Shown here in pieces: positions 1-7,205 of a stretch of 46,779 bases of DNA; the first letter of the stretch is position 1; each line of letters begins with the position of its first letter. The notes under the pieces are model-generated. The model made no database searches. It had not been told where the DNA came from and was given only the letters and a program-made list of their open reading frames with translations. Source of the DNA: an uncultured Acidimicrobiales bacterium (GTDB lineage Bacteria; Actinomycetota; Acidimicrobiia; Acidimicrobiales; SZUA-35); NCBI GenBank assembly GCA_937922805.1, contig CALAJV010000025.1, positions 1 through 46,779 on the forward strand, in the 5' to 3' direction. The position numbers and the translations under genes are program-made.

Positions 1-40
1 GTCGCTGCTGTCGCTGCTGTCGCTGCTGTCGCTGCTGTCG
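1..40. repeat. 9-base tandem repeat coding for Ser-Ser-Asp
   Basis: The unit gtcgctgct is repeated about four times and continues off the left edge. It lies in frame with the minus-strand secreted protein and encodes DSS units there, so it is a coding low-complexity linker rather than a noncoding repeat. Confidence 0.85.
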
Positions 41-282
41 TCGAGCTCTCCAGTGGCAGTCGGTGCCGATGTTCCTGGGTCGCATGTGCCGCTTCCGTCC
101 CAACCAAAGCCGTCTCCGTCCGGGTCAACGCATTCAGCGGCGCTGTTTGCGTCCGTAGTGCCGCCGGTGTCGGTCTCACCTAGGTCTTGCGCCATTGCCG
201 CCGTTGGGACGGCTACTGCGGTGGCAACGCCCGTCATCATCGAGAGACCGACAAGACCCTTGAAAAGATTACTCTTAGCCAT
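1..282 (-). CDS. Secreted Ser/Asp-repeat protein, N-terminal part (runs off left edge)
   Basis: This is the first 94 codons of a minus-strand gene that is cut by the window edge. The ATG at 280-282 is preceded by GAGGTGG. The protein begins with MAKS, then a hydrophobic stretch (residues 7-26) and a likely signal peptidase I site after Ala31 (AMA before QD). The mature part contains a Cys51-bounded motif CVDPDGDGFGWDG...C67, a Ca-binding-like DPDGDG loop also seen in secreted proteins of marine bacteria. It then enters a low-complexity Ser-Ser-Asp repeat, which is the gtcgctgct repeat at bases 1-40. Export is well supported; the function is not known because the catalytic or binding part is outside the window. 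It is divergent from fabZ. Confidence 0.8.
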   Translation of the reverse strand, partial: MAKSNLFKGLVGLSMMTGVATAVAVPTAAMAQDLGETDTGGTTDANSAAECVDPDGDGFGWDGSGTCDPGTSAPTATGELDDSSDSSDSSDSSD

Positions 283-298
283 TTGAACCCACCTCAAA

Positions 299-327
299 TA
301 GATATGGAATTAGTTCGCTCGTTACAA
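299..327 (-). promoter_or_regulatory. Candidate promoter of the secreted protein gene
   Basis: On the minus strand TTGTAA (322-327) and TATCTA (299-304) are separated by exactly 17 bases and lie just upstream of the GAGGTGG ribosome site. The boxes match the sigma-70-type consensus only partly (4/6 and 3/6). The surrounding region 283-481 is AT-rich and must hold divergent promoters for this gene and fabZ. Confidence 0.3.
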
Positions 328-481
328 TGAACTACATTCGGAACTATATTCGCTGTATCCAATTGGGCCTATCTGAGCAATTAGCCGTCGATTGAAGACT
401 TCGGTCTGAAATGATGAAACTAGCGTTGTCGCTATTGTCTTATCTGATGTGTTGGCAGTAGCCGATAGACTATGGGCGACT

Positions 482-910
482 ATGAATGAGCTGCCAGACC
501 CTAAGTCTCTAATACCGCATCGCGATCCATTTTTGTTTATTGATGAACTGGTGGAAGTTGCGCCTGGTCGCTCCGCCACTGGCACGTGGAAGCTAACGGG
601 CGACGAGTCTTTTTTCGACGGGCATTTTCCAGGTCGGCCAACGTTGCCTGGCGTTCTGATGATCGAGGCTATCGCTCAGACCGGCGCCTGTGGGATTCTG
701 TCTGACCCGAACCAGGCTGACAAGCTGCCATTGCTCGCTAGCGCTAACAAGGTAAAGTTTCGGCGTCAGGTCGTGCCAGGCGAGACTCTGCGAATGACCG
801 TTGAGTTAGAACAGTTAAGCGCTCGAGGCGGAAAAGGTCGGGGCACAGCCACCGTCGACGGCGAGCTAGCTTGCCAAGTCGAGTTAATGTTCGTTCTAGC
901 TAATCGCTAG
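482..910 (+). CDS. fabZ: 3-hydroxyacyl-[acyl-carrier-protein] dehydratase FabZ
   Basis: FabZ removes water from (3R)-hydroxyacyl-ACP to give trans-2-enoyl-ACP in type II fatty-acid synthesis. The 142-residue protein is a single hotdog domain of normal family length. The hallmark block GHFPGRPTLPGVLMIEA carries the catalytic His48 and Glu62, and the N-terminus (LIPHRDPFLFID) matches the usual FabZ opening. The ATG at 482 is chosen because it places this opening at residue 10; in-frame GTG at 449 and TTG at 452 are possible but would add a non-homologous leader, and no start has a strong ribosome site. It is alone on the plus strand, convergent with the fab operon, and its stop overlaps the fabF stop (shared bases 907-909). 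Confidence 0.93.
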   Translation: MNELPDPKSLIPHRDPFLFIDELVEVAPGRSATGTWKLTGDESFFDGHFPGRPTLPGVLMIEAIAQTGACGILSDPNQADKLPLLASANKVKFRRQVVPGETLRMTVELEQLSARGGKGRGTATVDGELACQVELMFVLANR

Positions 911-2079
911 CTGGCCGGCCCGATTACAACTGAACCGTTGTGGCCGCCGAATCCGAAGCTATTTGAAATTGCCGGACCTGGCGTCCACGGTCGAGCTTCG
1001 CCGATGACGTAATCCAGCATCGGCAGCTCAGGATCTGGATTTATTAGACCGAACGTCGGTGGAATAAGACTGTGTTGGATCGACTGGACAAGCGCCACAG
1101 CCTCAAGCGCACCGGCAGCGCCCAGAGCATGCCCTGTGACTCCCTTGGTGGACGTCACAGGAGGACCAGGGGTGCCGAATACCTTGGCTACAGCATTAGC
1201 CTCAGCGGCGTCATTTAGCGCCGTTGAGGTGCCGTGAGCGTTTATGTAGGTGATGTCTTGCGTTGCGAGGCCAGCATCTTGAATTGCGAGCTCCATGCAG
1301 CGAACCGCGCCGGCTCCGCCCGGCGCGGGAGCGGTGATGTGATGGGCGTCAGCGACGCTTGCTGCGCCTAGCATGAGCGCCAAGATGTTGGCTCCACGCT
1401 CCTGAGCTCGCTCAAGACGTTCTAGAACTAGTATCCCACAGCCTTCAGACATGACAAACCCGTCCCGGGCTTGATCGAAGGGGCGAGACTCGCCGCTGCC
1501 AGACAGGGCAGTCATATTGCGAAACCCAGCCATCGCCGTTGGCGTAAACGGAGCTTCAGACCCGCCACTGATCATAACGTCACAGCGTCCGCTGCGAATT
1601 ACGTTAAGGGCCGACCCGAGCGAATGAGTGCCAGCGGCACAAGCCGTTACTGTTGCTTCGCATGGTCCTTGGAAACCGTGACGCATCGAGATCGCGGCGG
1701 CTGCCGCGTTCGGCATCATCATCGGCACCAGAAAGGGGGAGACCCTCCGGTCGCCTTTTTCGTGCTGAACGACAATTTGGCTCTCGTTGGTAGTGATGCC
1801 ACCGATCCCGGTGCCGACCATGACGCCTACCCGGGCCGGGTCAGCGCCCAGATCACCGGCATCTTCAAGCGCCATGGCCGCAGCAGCGAGTGCATATTGC
1901 GTGAACGGGTCAGCCCGTCTCGCCTCTTTGGGGTTGTTGAACCACGGTTGCGGATCCCAGTTAGGCACGCGTCGATCGCCGGCGCTGGGCTCAGTAAGTA
2001 GCCCTCGCCAAAACGCATCTTTGCCGACGCCGCACGGGGCGACGACTCCTATTCCAGTTACCGCAACCGCATCAGTCAT
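907..2079 (-). CDS. fabF: 3-oxoacyl-ACP synthase II FabF
   Basis: This condensing enzyme extends acyl-ACP with malonyl-ACP in the fatty-acid elongation cycle. The 390-residue thiolase-fold protein has the Cys-His-His triad of FabF: Cys147 in [10 protein letters not shown], His282 in [11 protein letters not shown] and His317 in [13 protein letters not shown]. The C-terminal [10 protein letters not shown] signature is also present. It is the last gene of the minus-strand operon. Its ATG overlaps the acpP stop by 4 bases (ATGA), so translation is probably coupled. Its stop lies in a CTAG sequence shared with the convergent fabZ stop, leaving no room for a terminator between the two genes. Confidence 0.95.
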   Translation of the reverse strand: MTDAVAVTGIGVVAPCGVGKDAFWRGLLTEPSAGDRRVPNWDPQPWFNNPKEARRADPFTQYALAAAAMALEDAGDLGADPARVGVMVGTGIGGITTNESQIVVQHEKGDRRVSPFLVPMMMPNAAAAAISMRHGFQGPCEATVTACAAGTHSLGSALNVIRSGRCDVMISGGSEAPFTPTAMAGFRNMTALSGSGESRPFDQARDGFVMSEGCGILVLERLERAQERGANILALMLGAASVADAHHITAPAPGGAGAVRCMELAIQDAGLATQDITYINAHGTSTALNDAAEANAVAKVFGTPGPPVTSTKGVTGHALGAAGALEAVALVQSIQHSLIPPTFGLINPDPELPMLDYVIGEARPWTPGPAISNSFGFGGHNGSVVIGPAS

Positions 2080-2321
2080 TGTTGCTTGCCTACCACCAAG
2101 TCAAAGGCAGCGCCGACCGTCTCGATTCCTTCGAGTTCTTCTTCTTCGACGGCAACGCCGAACTCTTCTTCGAGTGCCATGACAAGCTCTACTAGGTCAA
2201 GGCTGTCGGCATCGAGGTCTTCGGCGAAGCGAGCTTCTCGCGTGACCTGAGCCTCTTCAACTGAAAGGACTTCCACCGCGCACTTCTGGAAGGCTACGAA
2301 CTTCGGATCTTCATTACTCAC
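2076..2321 (-). CDS. acpP: Acyl carrier protein
   Basis: An 81-residue acidic four-helix carrier protein that holds growing acyl chains on phosphopantetheine. The attachment Ser40 lies in [18 protein letters not shown], the standard DSL motif. The GTG at 2319-2321 is chosen because AGGAGG sits 7 bases upstream; a longer reading to 2366 would add 15 residues that do not look like ACP. The start overlaps the stop of the preceding small ORF by 4 bases (GTGA) and its own stop overlaps fabF by 4 bases. This places it in the middle of a coupled chain. Confidence 0.95.
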   Translation of the reverse strand: MSNEDPKFVAFQKCAVEVLSVEEAQVTREARFAEDLDADSLDLVELVMALEEEFGVAVEEEELEGIETVGAAFDLVVGKQQ

Positions 2322-2563
2322 TTCGTTCCTCCTGGAACAATCTGGAATGGCCAGTCGGCCAAACAACTTCTCACGGTAACGGGCTCATATTGGCCCTCAA
2401 CCGTCAACCAACAAATGGCATGTCGATTCGGACGGAAAACACCACGTGAATTCACGCTATTGGCCTTCGTCAGCGCAGCCGAATACTCCGCAACGCGATC
2501 CAACCAACCGCTGGCGAATCGGCTGAACAGCTCCGCTGCCCGTTGTGTTGCCATCGTCTTCAT
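2318..2563 (-). CDS. Unknown small protein coupled between fabG and acpP
   Basis: I do not recognise this 81-residue protein. The first 35 residues form a likely amphipathic helix ([18 protein letters not shown]). The remainder is Trp- and Arg-containing, with two Cys residues (CW and SCLADW). The ATG shares one base with the fabG stop (TGATG) and the TGA stop overlaps the acpP start (GTGA). GGGCGGAAG lies upstream as a plausible ribosome site. This exact fit in an otherwise gapless operon is the main evidence that it is translated. It might be a helper of ACP or fatty-acid synthesis, but that is a guess. The alternative is an untranslated spacer of about 240 bases. Confidence 0.55.
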   Translation of the reverse strand: MKTMATQRAAELFSRFASGWLDRVAEYSAALTKANSVNSRGVFRPNRHAICWLTVEGQYEPVTVRSCLADWPFQIVPGGTK

Positions 2564-3360
2564 CAACTTCCGCCCATCCCGAGGCCACCGTCGACAGCAA
2601 CCGTAGTACCGGTAATGTACCCGGCGTCAGCCGACGCCAAAAATGCAACTGCGGCAGCAACCTCGTCAGGTCGACCGATTCGCCCGACAGGAACGGCCGC
2701 TTTCATGGCCTCGACTGTTTCGTCGGCCACGGCTGACAACATGTCGGTCTCAATCGGTCCGGGGGCGACCAAGTTTACGGTGATGCCACGAGATGCGAAC
2801 TCCCGAGCCAGGGATCGACCTAGTCCAACGAGGCCAGCTTTCGAGGCACTGTAGTTCGCTTGGCCCGCTTGGCCAATTGAGCCGACGACAGATGAGACGA
2901 AGATGATCCGACCCCACCGAGCTTTCATCATCGCTTTTACCGACCGCTTAGCCACTCGGAACGATCCGGTTAGATTAGCGTTAACAACATCGGCGAAATC
3001 TTGCTCTTTCATGCGCAGAACCAGCATGTCTCGAGTAATTCCAGCGTTGGCTACAACCACCGTTGGGGCGCCGAGCTCTGACTCGATTGCAGCAAATGCC
3101 TGGTCTATTGACTGACCGTCGGCTACGTCGCATTCAACCCACAAAAGGTTGGAATCAAGATCATCGGGCTTGGAGCGAGACCCGACTGCAACCGCATGGC
3201 CATCTGTTGCCAATCGTCTCGCTATAGCCAGGCCGATACCCCGAGTTCCGCCGGTTACAAAAGCCACTGGCAAGTCTCTATCAGCCGTCGGCGCGCCAGC
3301 TGCAGAACTGTTCGTCGCATCGGTTCGAGCAGCGGAGTCATCTGGTAGATCAGCTGGCAT
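2563..3360 (-). CDS. fabG: 3-oxoacyl-ACP reductase FabG
   Basis: A short-chain dehydrogenase that reduces 3-oxoacyl-ACP with NADPH. The Rossmann motif TGGTRGIG is at 36-43 and NAG at 105-107. The catalytic residues are Asn129, Ser157, Tyr170 and Lys174 (YSASK). The end (TGTTVAVDGGLGMGG) is typical for FabG. At 265 residues it is slightly long because of a Ser/Ala/Asp-rich N-terminal extension of about 30 residues, probably disordered, encoded partly over the end of fabH (11-base overlap). Its stop overlaps the next small ORF. The operon setting separates it from the many other SDR enzymes. Confidence 0.94.
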   Translation of the reverse strand: MPADLPDDSAARTDATNSSAAGAPTADRDLPVAFVTGGTRGIGLAIARRLATDGHAVAVGSRSKPDDLDSNLLWVECDVADGQSIDQAFAAIESELGAPTVVVANAGITRDMLVLRMKEQDFADVVNANLTGSFRVAKRSVKAMMKARWGRIIFVSSVVGSIGQAGQANYSASKAGLVGLGRSLAREFASRGITVNLVAPGPIETDMLSAVADETVEAMKAAVPVGRIGRPDEVAAAVAFLASADAGYITGTTVAVDGGLGMGGS

Positions 3361-4345
3361 TTGTTCCCCACTTGAAAATTGCAGTGGCCCACGTCATGCC
3401 AGCACCAAACCCGATGAACATAACTGTGTCCCCAGATTTGATTCGGCCGTTTTCTAACGCGTTGTCTAGAGCGAGTGGAATCGAGGCGGCCGATGTGTTC
3501 CCGGTGCGTTCTAACACCATCGCCGTCTTGTCCAGGCTGAAGCCAAGCTTTTTCCAAGCAGCCTCGACGATTCTGATGTTTGCCTGGTGGGGAATGATGA
3601 GGTCGATGTCATCGACAGTGAGCCCCGCTCGGTCGAGGGCAACCTGGGCTGAGTGGCGGATGACAGTCACTGCTTGGCGGAAAACTTCTTTGCCGTCCAT
3701 CAGCATGGTGTCGCCGTGCTCAGCGTAGAGAATCCGAACAAACTCGCCGTTGGAGCCTAAGTCCCAGCTGAGTAGCTGACCGCCGTTTGGGTCTTGTCCT
3801 AAGTCGGTTCGTTCAACAATCGCAGCGCCGGCGCCGTTGCCGAACAGAATTCCAGTGCCGCGGTCGGAGTAGTCGGTCATCTTGTCGAGCGTTTCGGCTC
3901 CGATGACGAGAATTTTCTTCATTCCCTGGCCGAGGAGTCCGTTGGCGACCACTAGCCCATACACCCACCCGGAGCAGGCGGCCTGGAGATCGAAGGCTCC
4001 ACATTGGAGCCCGAGTTCATGAGCTACCGCAGGAGCGGTGCCGGGAAGACGGTAGTCGGGCGATGTGGTGGCCAGGATCACTTGGTCGATCTCCGACGCA
4101 TCGATTCCGGCTGCGGCGATCGCTTTGCGGGCCGCTTCCAGAGAAAGTCCCGAAGTGGTTCCGCCAATTCGACGTTCGCCGATTCCAGTCCGCTCTCGAA
4201 TCCACTCATCGGATGTTTCGATCTTTTCGGTTAGGTCATCGTTGGTTAGCACTTGATCGGGGAGCGCGGCACCGATGCCGGCCAGGTTCATTCCCCACGG
4301 TCCAATTCCTTCGGTCACCGGAGCTGCTCCTGAGTGATCCTTCAT
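3350..4345 (-). CDS. fabH: 3-oxoacyl-ACP synthase III FabH
   Basis: FabH starts fatty-acid synthesis by condensing acyl-CoA with malonyl-ACP. The catalytic triad is visible: Cys124 in LQAACSGWVYG, His253 in IIPHQANIRI and Asn283 in ERTGNTSAASIP. The substrate-binding DEWIRERTGI motif is at 46-55. The protein has 331 residues; an in-frame Met19 at 4291 would give a start closer to most family members, but its only upstream purine tract is too near. The start lies 40 bases after fabD and the end overlaps fabG. Actinobacterial FabH often accepts branched starters; the sequence alone does not settle that here. Confidence 0.94.
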   Translation of the reverse strand: MKDHSGAAPVTEGIGPWGMNLAGIGAALPDQVLTNDDLTEKIETSDEWIRERTGIGERRIGGTTSGLSLEAARKAIAAAGIDASEIDQVILATTSPDYRLPGTAPAVAHELGLQCGAFDLQAACSGWVYGLVVANGLLGQGMKKILVIGAETLDKMTDYSDRGTGILFGNGAGAAIVERTDLGQDPNGGQLLSWDLGSNGEFVRILYAEHGDTMLMDGKEVFRQAVTVIRHSAQVALDRAGLTVDDIDLIIPHQANIRIVEAAWKKLGFSLDKTAMVLERTGNTSAASIPLALDNALENGRIKSGDTVMFIGFGAGMTWATAIFKWGTNAS

Positions 4346-4385
4346 CTCGGTCGTTCCATTTCTGATAGCGATGCAGCCAATTTAT

Positions 4386-5585
4386 CTAAACCAAACCCAG
4401 CTTGTCTGTCCGAAGCCAGGCCAATGGTTGCGAGGTGGTTACCCGCTCGCCGGCCATAGCCAACAAGCCCTGCAGGCTGCCAGCGAACGCTGACCGAACC
4501 TCGGTATCGCCAACAGTTCCTACTAATTCTCCTCGTTCGATCTGGTGACCAGCCGCCAACGCAGCTAAGGGTTCGAATGGACCGGTTGATGGGCTAACAA
4601 TAAGGCGTTCAACCGCATACAACGATTCTCCATCAGACGTAGCTTCATTATCTGGACCGACCGCGAGCTGCGCAACCAAACTCTCTAAATCGGCGGGAGA
4701 GTTGATCCCAATTGTGGTGCTGCCTTTGATCGTGCGTTTTGCCATGCCGGTCAGAATCGTTCCTGGCCCGAGCTCCAAAAACACGGTGGTCCCAGCTTCA
4801 GACAAGGCGTGGAGCGTGTGTCGCCATAACACCGGACTGGTTAACTGGGCGCCCAGTAGCTGCGGCCAGTTTGCTGGGTCGCTGTGCTGCTCAGCATCGA
4901 TATTGGCATAGACCGGTCGATTGGGTGAACGGAACTCTGTCTCTGAGAGCGCTTTGCGTAGCCGGTCACGAGCGGGCGACATGAATGGTGTATGAAAGGC
5001 TCCGCCGACCTTAATGGGCATTACTCGCTTCGCTCCCATCTCCTTGGCTGCAGCTCCTGCCGCCGAAATGCTTTCGGGGTCGCCGGCAATTACTACCTGG
5101 CCTGGAGCGTTGTAGTTCGCAACCCACACATCGCCGTCGGTTCGACGGCAGGCCATATCGACCTTGTCATCGTCAAGGCCAAGTACTGCGGCCATAGTGC
5201 CGACCGTTTCGTCGGCAGCAGCCTGCATCGCGTCTCCACGTTCGGTGACTAGCTGCAGTCCGGCGGCCAGGCTAATTACTCCAGCGGCGGTTAAAGCTGA
5301 GTATTCGCCCAAGCTATGTCCGGCATGAAATGCCGCTTCAACACCTATCCGCTCGACAGCGTCTAGCACGATCATGCTCGAAACATAGGTAGCTAGTTGG
5401 GAGTTTCTCGTTTCCTTTAGTTCGTCAGCGTCGGCACGGAGCAGAAGATGTTCGACATCTCGCCCTGCTGCCTCTGAAGCTTCCGCGACAAGCTCCCATG
5501 ACGGATGGTCGACCCAAGATTGACCCATCCCGGGAGCTTGAGACCCTTGACCGGGGAACGTAAATGCAATCATTACCGAGCTCAT
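4386..5585 (-). CDS. fabD: Malonyl-CoA:ACP transacylase FabD fused to a lipoyl-like domain
   Basis: Residues 1-310 are a normal malonyl transacylase that loads malonate onto ACP. They contain GQGSQ at 12-16, the nucleophile Ser91 in GHSLGEY and His198 in GGAFHTP. The protein is 399 residues against about 310 for most FabD. Residues 325-393 have the pattern of a biotinyl/lipoyl barrel-sandwich domain: VSPSTGPFEPL, a G-x-x-x-x-x-G-x-x-G turn, then SAFAGSL and AGERV...QPLAWL. The usual modified Lys hairpin (EAMKM or DKA) is absent, so it should not be lipoylated or biotinylated. The gene is first in the operon, with AGAGGTGG upstream of the ATG. Confidence 0.93.
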   Translation of the reverse strand: MSSVMIAFTFPGQGSQAPGMGQSWVDHPSWELVAEASEAAGRDVEHLLLRADADELKETRNSQLATYVSSMIVLDAVERIGVEAAFHAGHSLGEYSALTAAGVISLAAGLQLVTERGDAMQAAADETVGTMAAVLGLDDDKVDMACRRTDGDVWVANYNAPGQVVIAGDPESISAAGAAAKEMGAKRVMPIKVGGAFHTPFMSPARDRLRKALSETEFRSPNRPVYANIDAEQHSDPANWPQLLGAQLTSPVLWRHTLHALSEAGTTVFLELGPGTILTGMAKRTIKGSTTIGINSPADLESLVAQLAVGPDNEATSDGESLYAVERLIVSPSTGPFEPLAALAAGHQIERGELVGTVGDTEVRSAFAGSLQGLLAMAGERVTTSQPLAWLRTDKLGLV

Positions 5586-5900
5586 TGTTCAGTTGGACCA
5601 CCTCTTGGCCAAGAATGTTTCACTTTCTTTGGATTCTTTCCAGATTTCGTTAGATTCGAGCCGTTTCTTCACAGCTTCAGCCGAGTCTGTCGGACTGACG
5701 AGTCACTTTGACAAGCATTGGCGACTAACCGGGCTCTCAGGTATTGCGGGATTCGTTGCTGATGTTGTAGGTAAGTTGTAGGTAATTTGCACTCGGCAAA
5801 CAGTCTTGGGAAATGTCGTAGTTGGTGGCCCCCAACCGGCTACAGTCAGGGACTCACAATATTTTCAAACATCATTCCAAGCACCAGTGTTACCTAAATT
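5586..5900. other. Intergenic region upstream of fabD and tRNA-Leu
   Basis: A 315-base stretch without a credible gene. It must hold the minus-strand promoter of the fab operon and the plus-strand promoter of tRNA-Leu(CAA). The only clear structure I see is an 11-base tandem duplication (5764-5785). No confident promoter boxes or operator could be assigned. Confidence 0.6.
5764..5785. repeat. 11-base direct tandem repeat
   Basis: GTTGTAGGTAA occurs twice in immediate succession (5764-5774 and 5775-5785) about 180 bases upstream of fabD. It could be a slippage duplication or a pair of regulator half-sites. Confidence 0.7.
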
Positions 5901-5983
<83 letters not shown>

Positions 5984-6088
5984 CTCCAATCTTCGGTTCT
6001 AGCTTTACGCAGTAGATCTAGATGGTGGTCGAACGCAAAGAATTTGTCAGGAAGTCCGATCCCAGCACAGGAGTCGAACGGTTAAAGA

Positions 6089-6379
6089 ATGTTTCGGTCA
6101 TCGATTAAGAAGCGCCTGGCTTCGGTTTCAAAAGAGGTATCGACCCTTAGAAGCGAAATCGGGGTCCTGGACGAACAACTACAGCAAGTCGTGGACGAAG
6201 CCGAGGATCTCCGCCTTCGATCGATCGTGTCCGAAACGCCTCAAGCGGCCAAGGAGCATCGGGATGCCACGAAGTGGGTGGCCTCAGTGCAACGAGATCG
6301 GGAAATGAAAGTTACCAAACTCGGTCAACTTGAACTCAAACAAGACAAGTTGTTAGACCAGTTGATGGATTCCGGTTGA
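6089..6379 (+). CDS. Small coiled-coil protein of unknown function
   Basis: A 96-residue, highly charged protein predicted to be almost wholly helical with heptad-like spacing (for example VSTLRSEIGVLDEQLQQVVDEA and LGQLELKQDKLLDQL), so probably a coiled coil. It has no signal peptide, membrane segment or cysteine. The ATG at 6089 is the first possible start after an in-frame stop; AGGAG lies about 16 bases upstream, which is rather far. Codon use looks like that of neighbouring genes. It sits between tRNA-Leu and the ANTAR regulator. No function can be assigned. Confidence 0.72.
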   Translation: MFRSSIKKRLASVSKEVSTLRSEIGVLDEQLQQVVDEAEDLRLRSIVSETPQAAKEHRDATKWVASVQRDREMKVTKLGQLELKQDKLLDQLMDSG

Positions 6380-6469
6380 GGCCTTAACCCGTTACCGTAA
6401 TAGCGGGAACGACCTACCGATCTAGACACGAATTTGCTCATAATTGACGACGAGGGGAGGGAGCGGCAG

Positions 6470-7171
6470 TTGTCAGATGAAACTGAAAAACCAGCGGACA
6501 GTGCCAATTATGATCGAGGCGGCAGCGGTGAAGGCCAACCGGTTGCTGGACAACCTCAGGATCGACCTACAACGCAGGCTGGTTCTTCAGGGGTGCGGTC
6601 GGTCCGAATCGTCGTTGCTGAAGACGAACCGCTAATTCGTCTCGATCTGTGCGAGACGCTCGCCGAAGAAGGTTACGCGGTTATCGGCGAAGCGGGAGAT
6701 GGGCAAGAAGCGATCGATCTAGTCCGAGCGGCTGCTCCCGATGTGGCGATCCTAGATATTAAGATGCCGAACGTCGACGGTCTGGAAGCGGCACGAACAA
6801 TAATTGCTGAGCGTTTGTCCGCCGTTGTGATCCTGACAGCGTTCTCTCAACGAGATTTGGTTGAACAAGCTCGAGATGCTGGGGTGTTGGCGTACCTAGT
6901 TAAGCCTTTCAACCGGGACGAGCTTGTGCCTGCGATCGAATTGGCGATTGCTCGGTTCAAAGAACTGTCGGCCCTTTCGGATCAGACAGAGTTGTTGACT
7001 GAGCAGTTAGCGACCCGCAAGGTTGTCGATCGGGCCAAAGGAACGCTTATGGATGATCATGGCCTCAGCGAGCAAGAGTCGTTCCGGTTCTTGCAGAAAA
7101 CTGCGATGACCAATCGGACCTCGATGCGGTCGGTAGCTGAGAAAGTCCTTGATGGTTCGCTAAAGCCGTAG
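6470..7171 (+). CDS. pdtaR: Two-component response regulator with ANTAR RNA-binding domain (PdtaR-like)
   Basis: Residues 45-160 are a receiver domain with acidic pocket EDE (51-53), phosphoacceptor Asp96 in AILDIKMPNVDG, Thr in LTAF and Lys145 in LVKPF. Residues about 165-230 are an ANTAR domain (LATRKVVDRAKGTLMDDHG, then SEQESFRFLQKTAM), which binds paired hairpins in nascent RNA and prevents termination. The TTG at 6470 is chosen because GGGAGGGAG lies just upstream; an earlier in-frame TTG at 6434 would put that purine tract inside the coding sequence. A disordered leader of about 40 residues precedes the receiver domain. Its place next to polA is the same as Rv1626 in M. tuberculosis. 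The partner histidine kinase is not in this window. Confidence 0.88.
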   Translation: MSDETEKPADSANYDRGGSGEGQPVAGQPQDRPTTQAGSSGVRSVRIVVAEDEPLIRLDLCETLAEEGYAVIGEAGDGQEAIDLVRAAAPDVAILDIKMPNVDGLEAARTIIAERLSAVVILTAFSQRDLVEQARDAGVLAYLVKPFNRDELVPAIELAIARFKELSALSDQTELLTEQLATRKVVDRAKGTLMDDHGLSEQESFRFLQKTAMTNRTSMRSVAEKVLDGSLKP

Positions 7172-7205
7172 GGTCGACCGGTTCGCGGCAATAGGATCGC
7201 AATTG

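Noticed and set aside
1..40. Possible CRISPR-like repeat at the left edge
   Set aside because: The 9-base units have no spacers and are in frame with a secreted protein, so they are coding Ser-Ser-Asp repeats.
1471..2001. A 176-codon plus-strand frame opposite fabF
   Set aside because: No domain or ribosome site; fully opposite a gene with complete catalytic residues.
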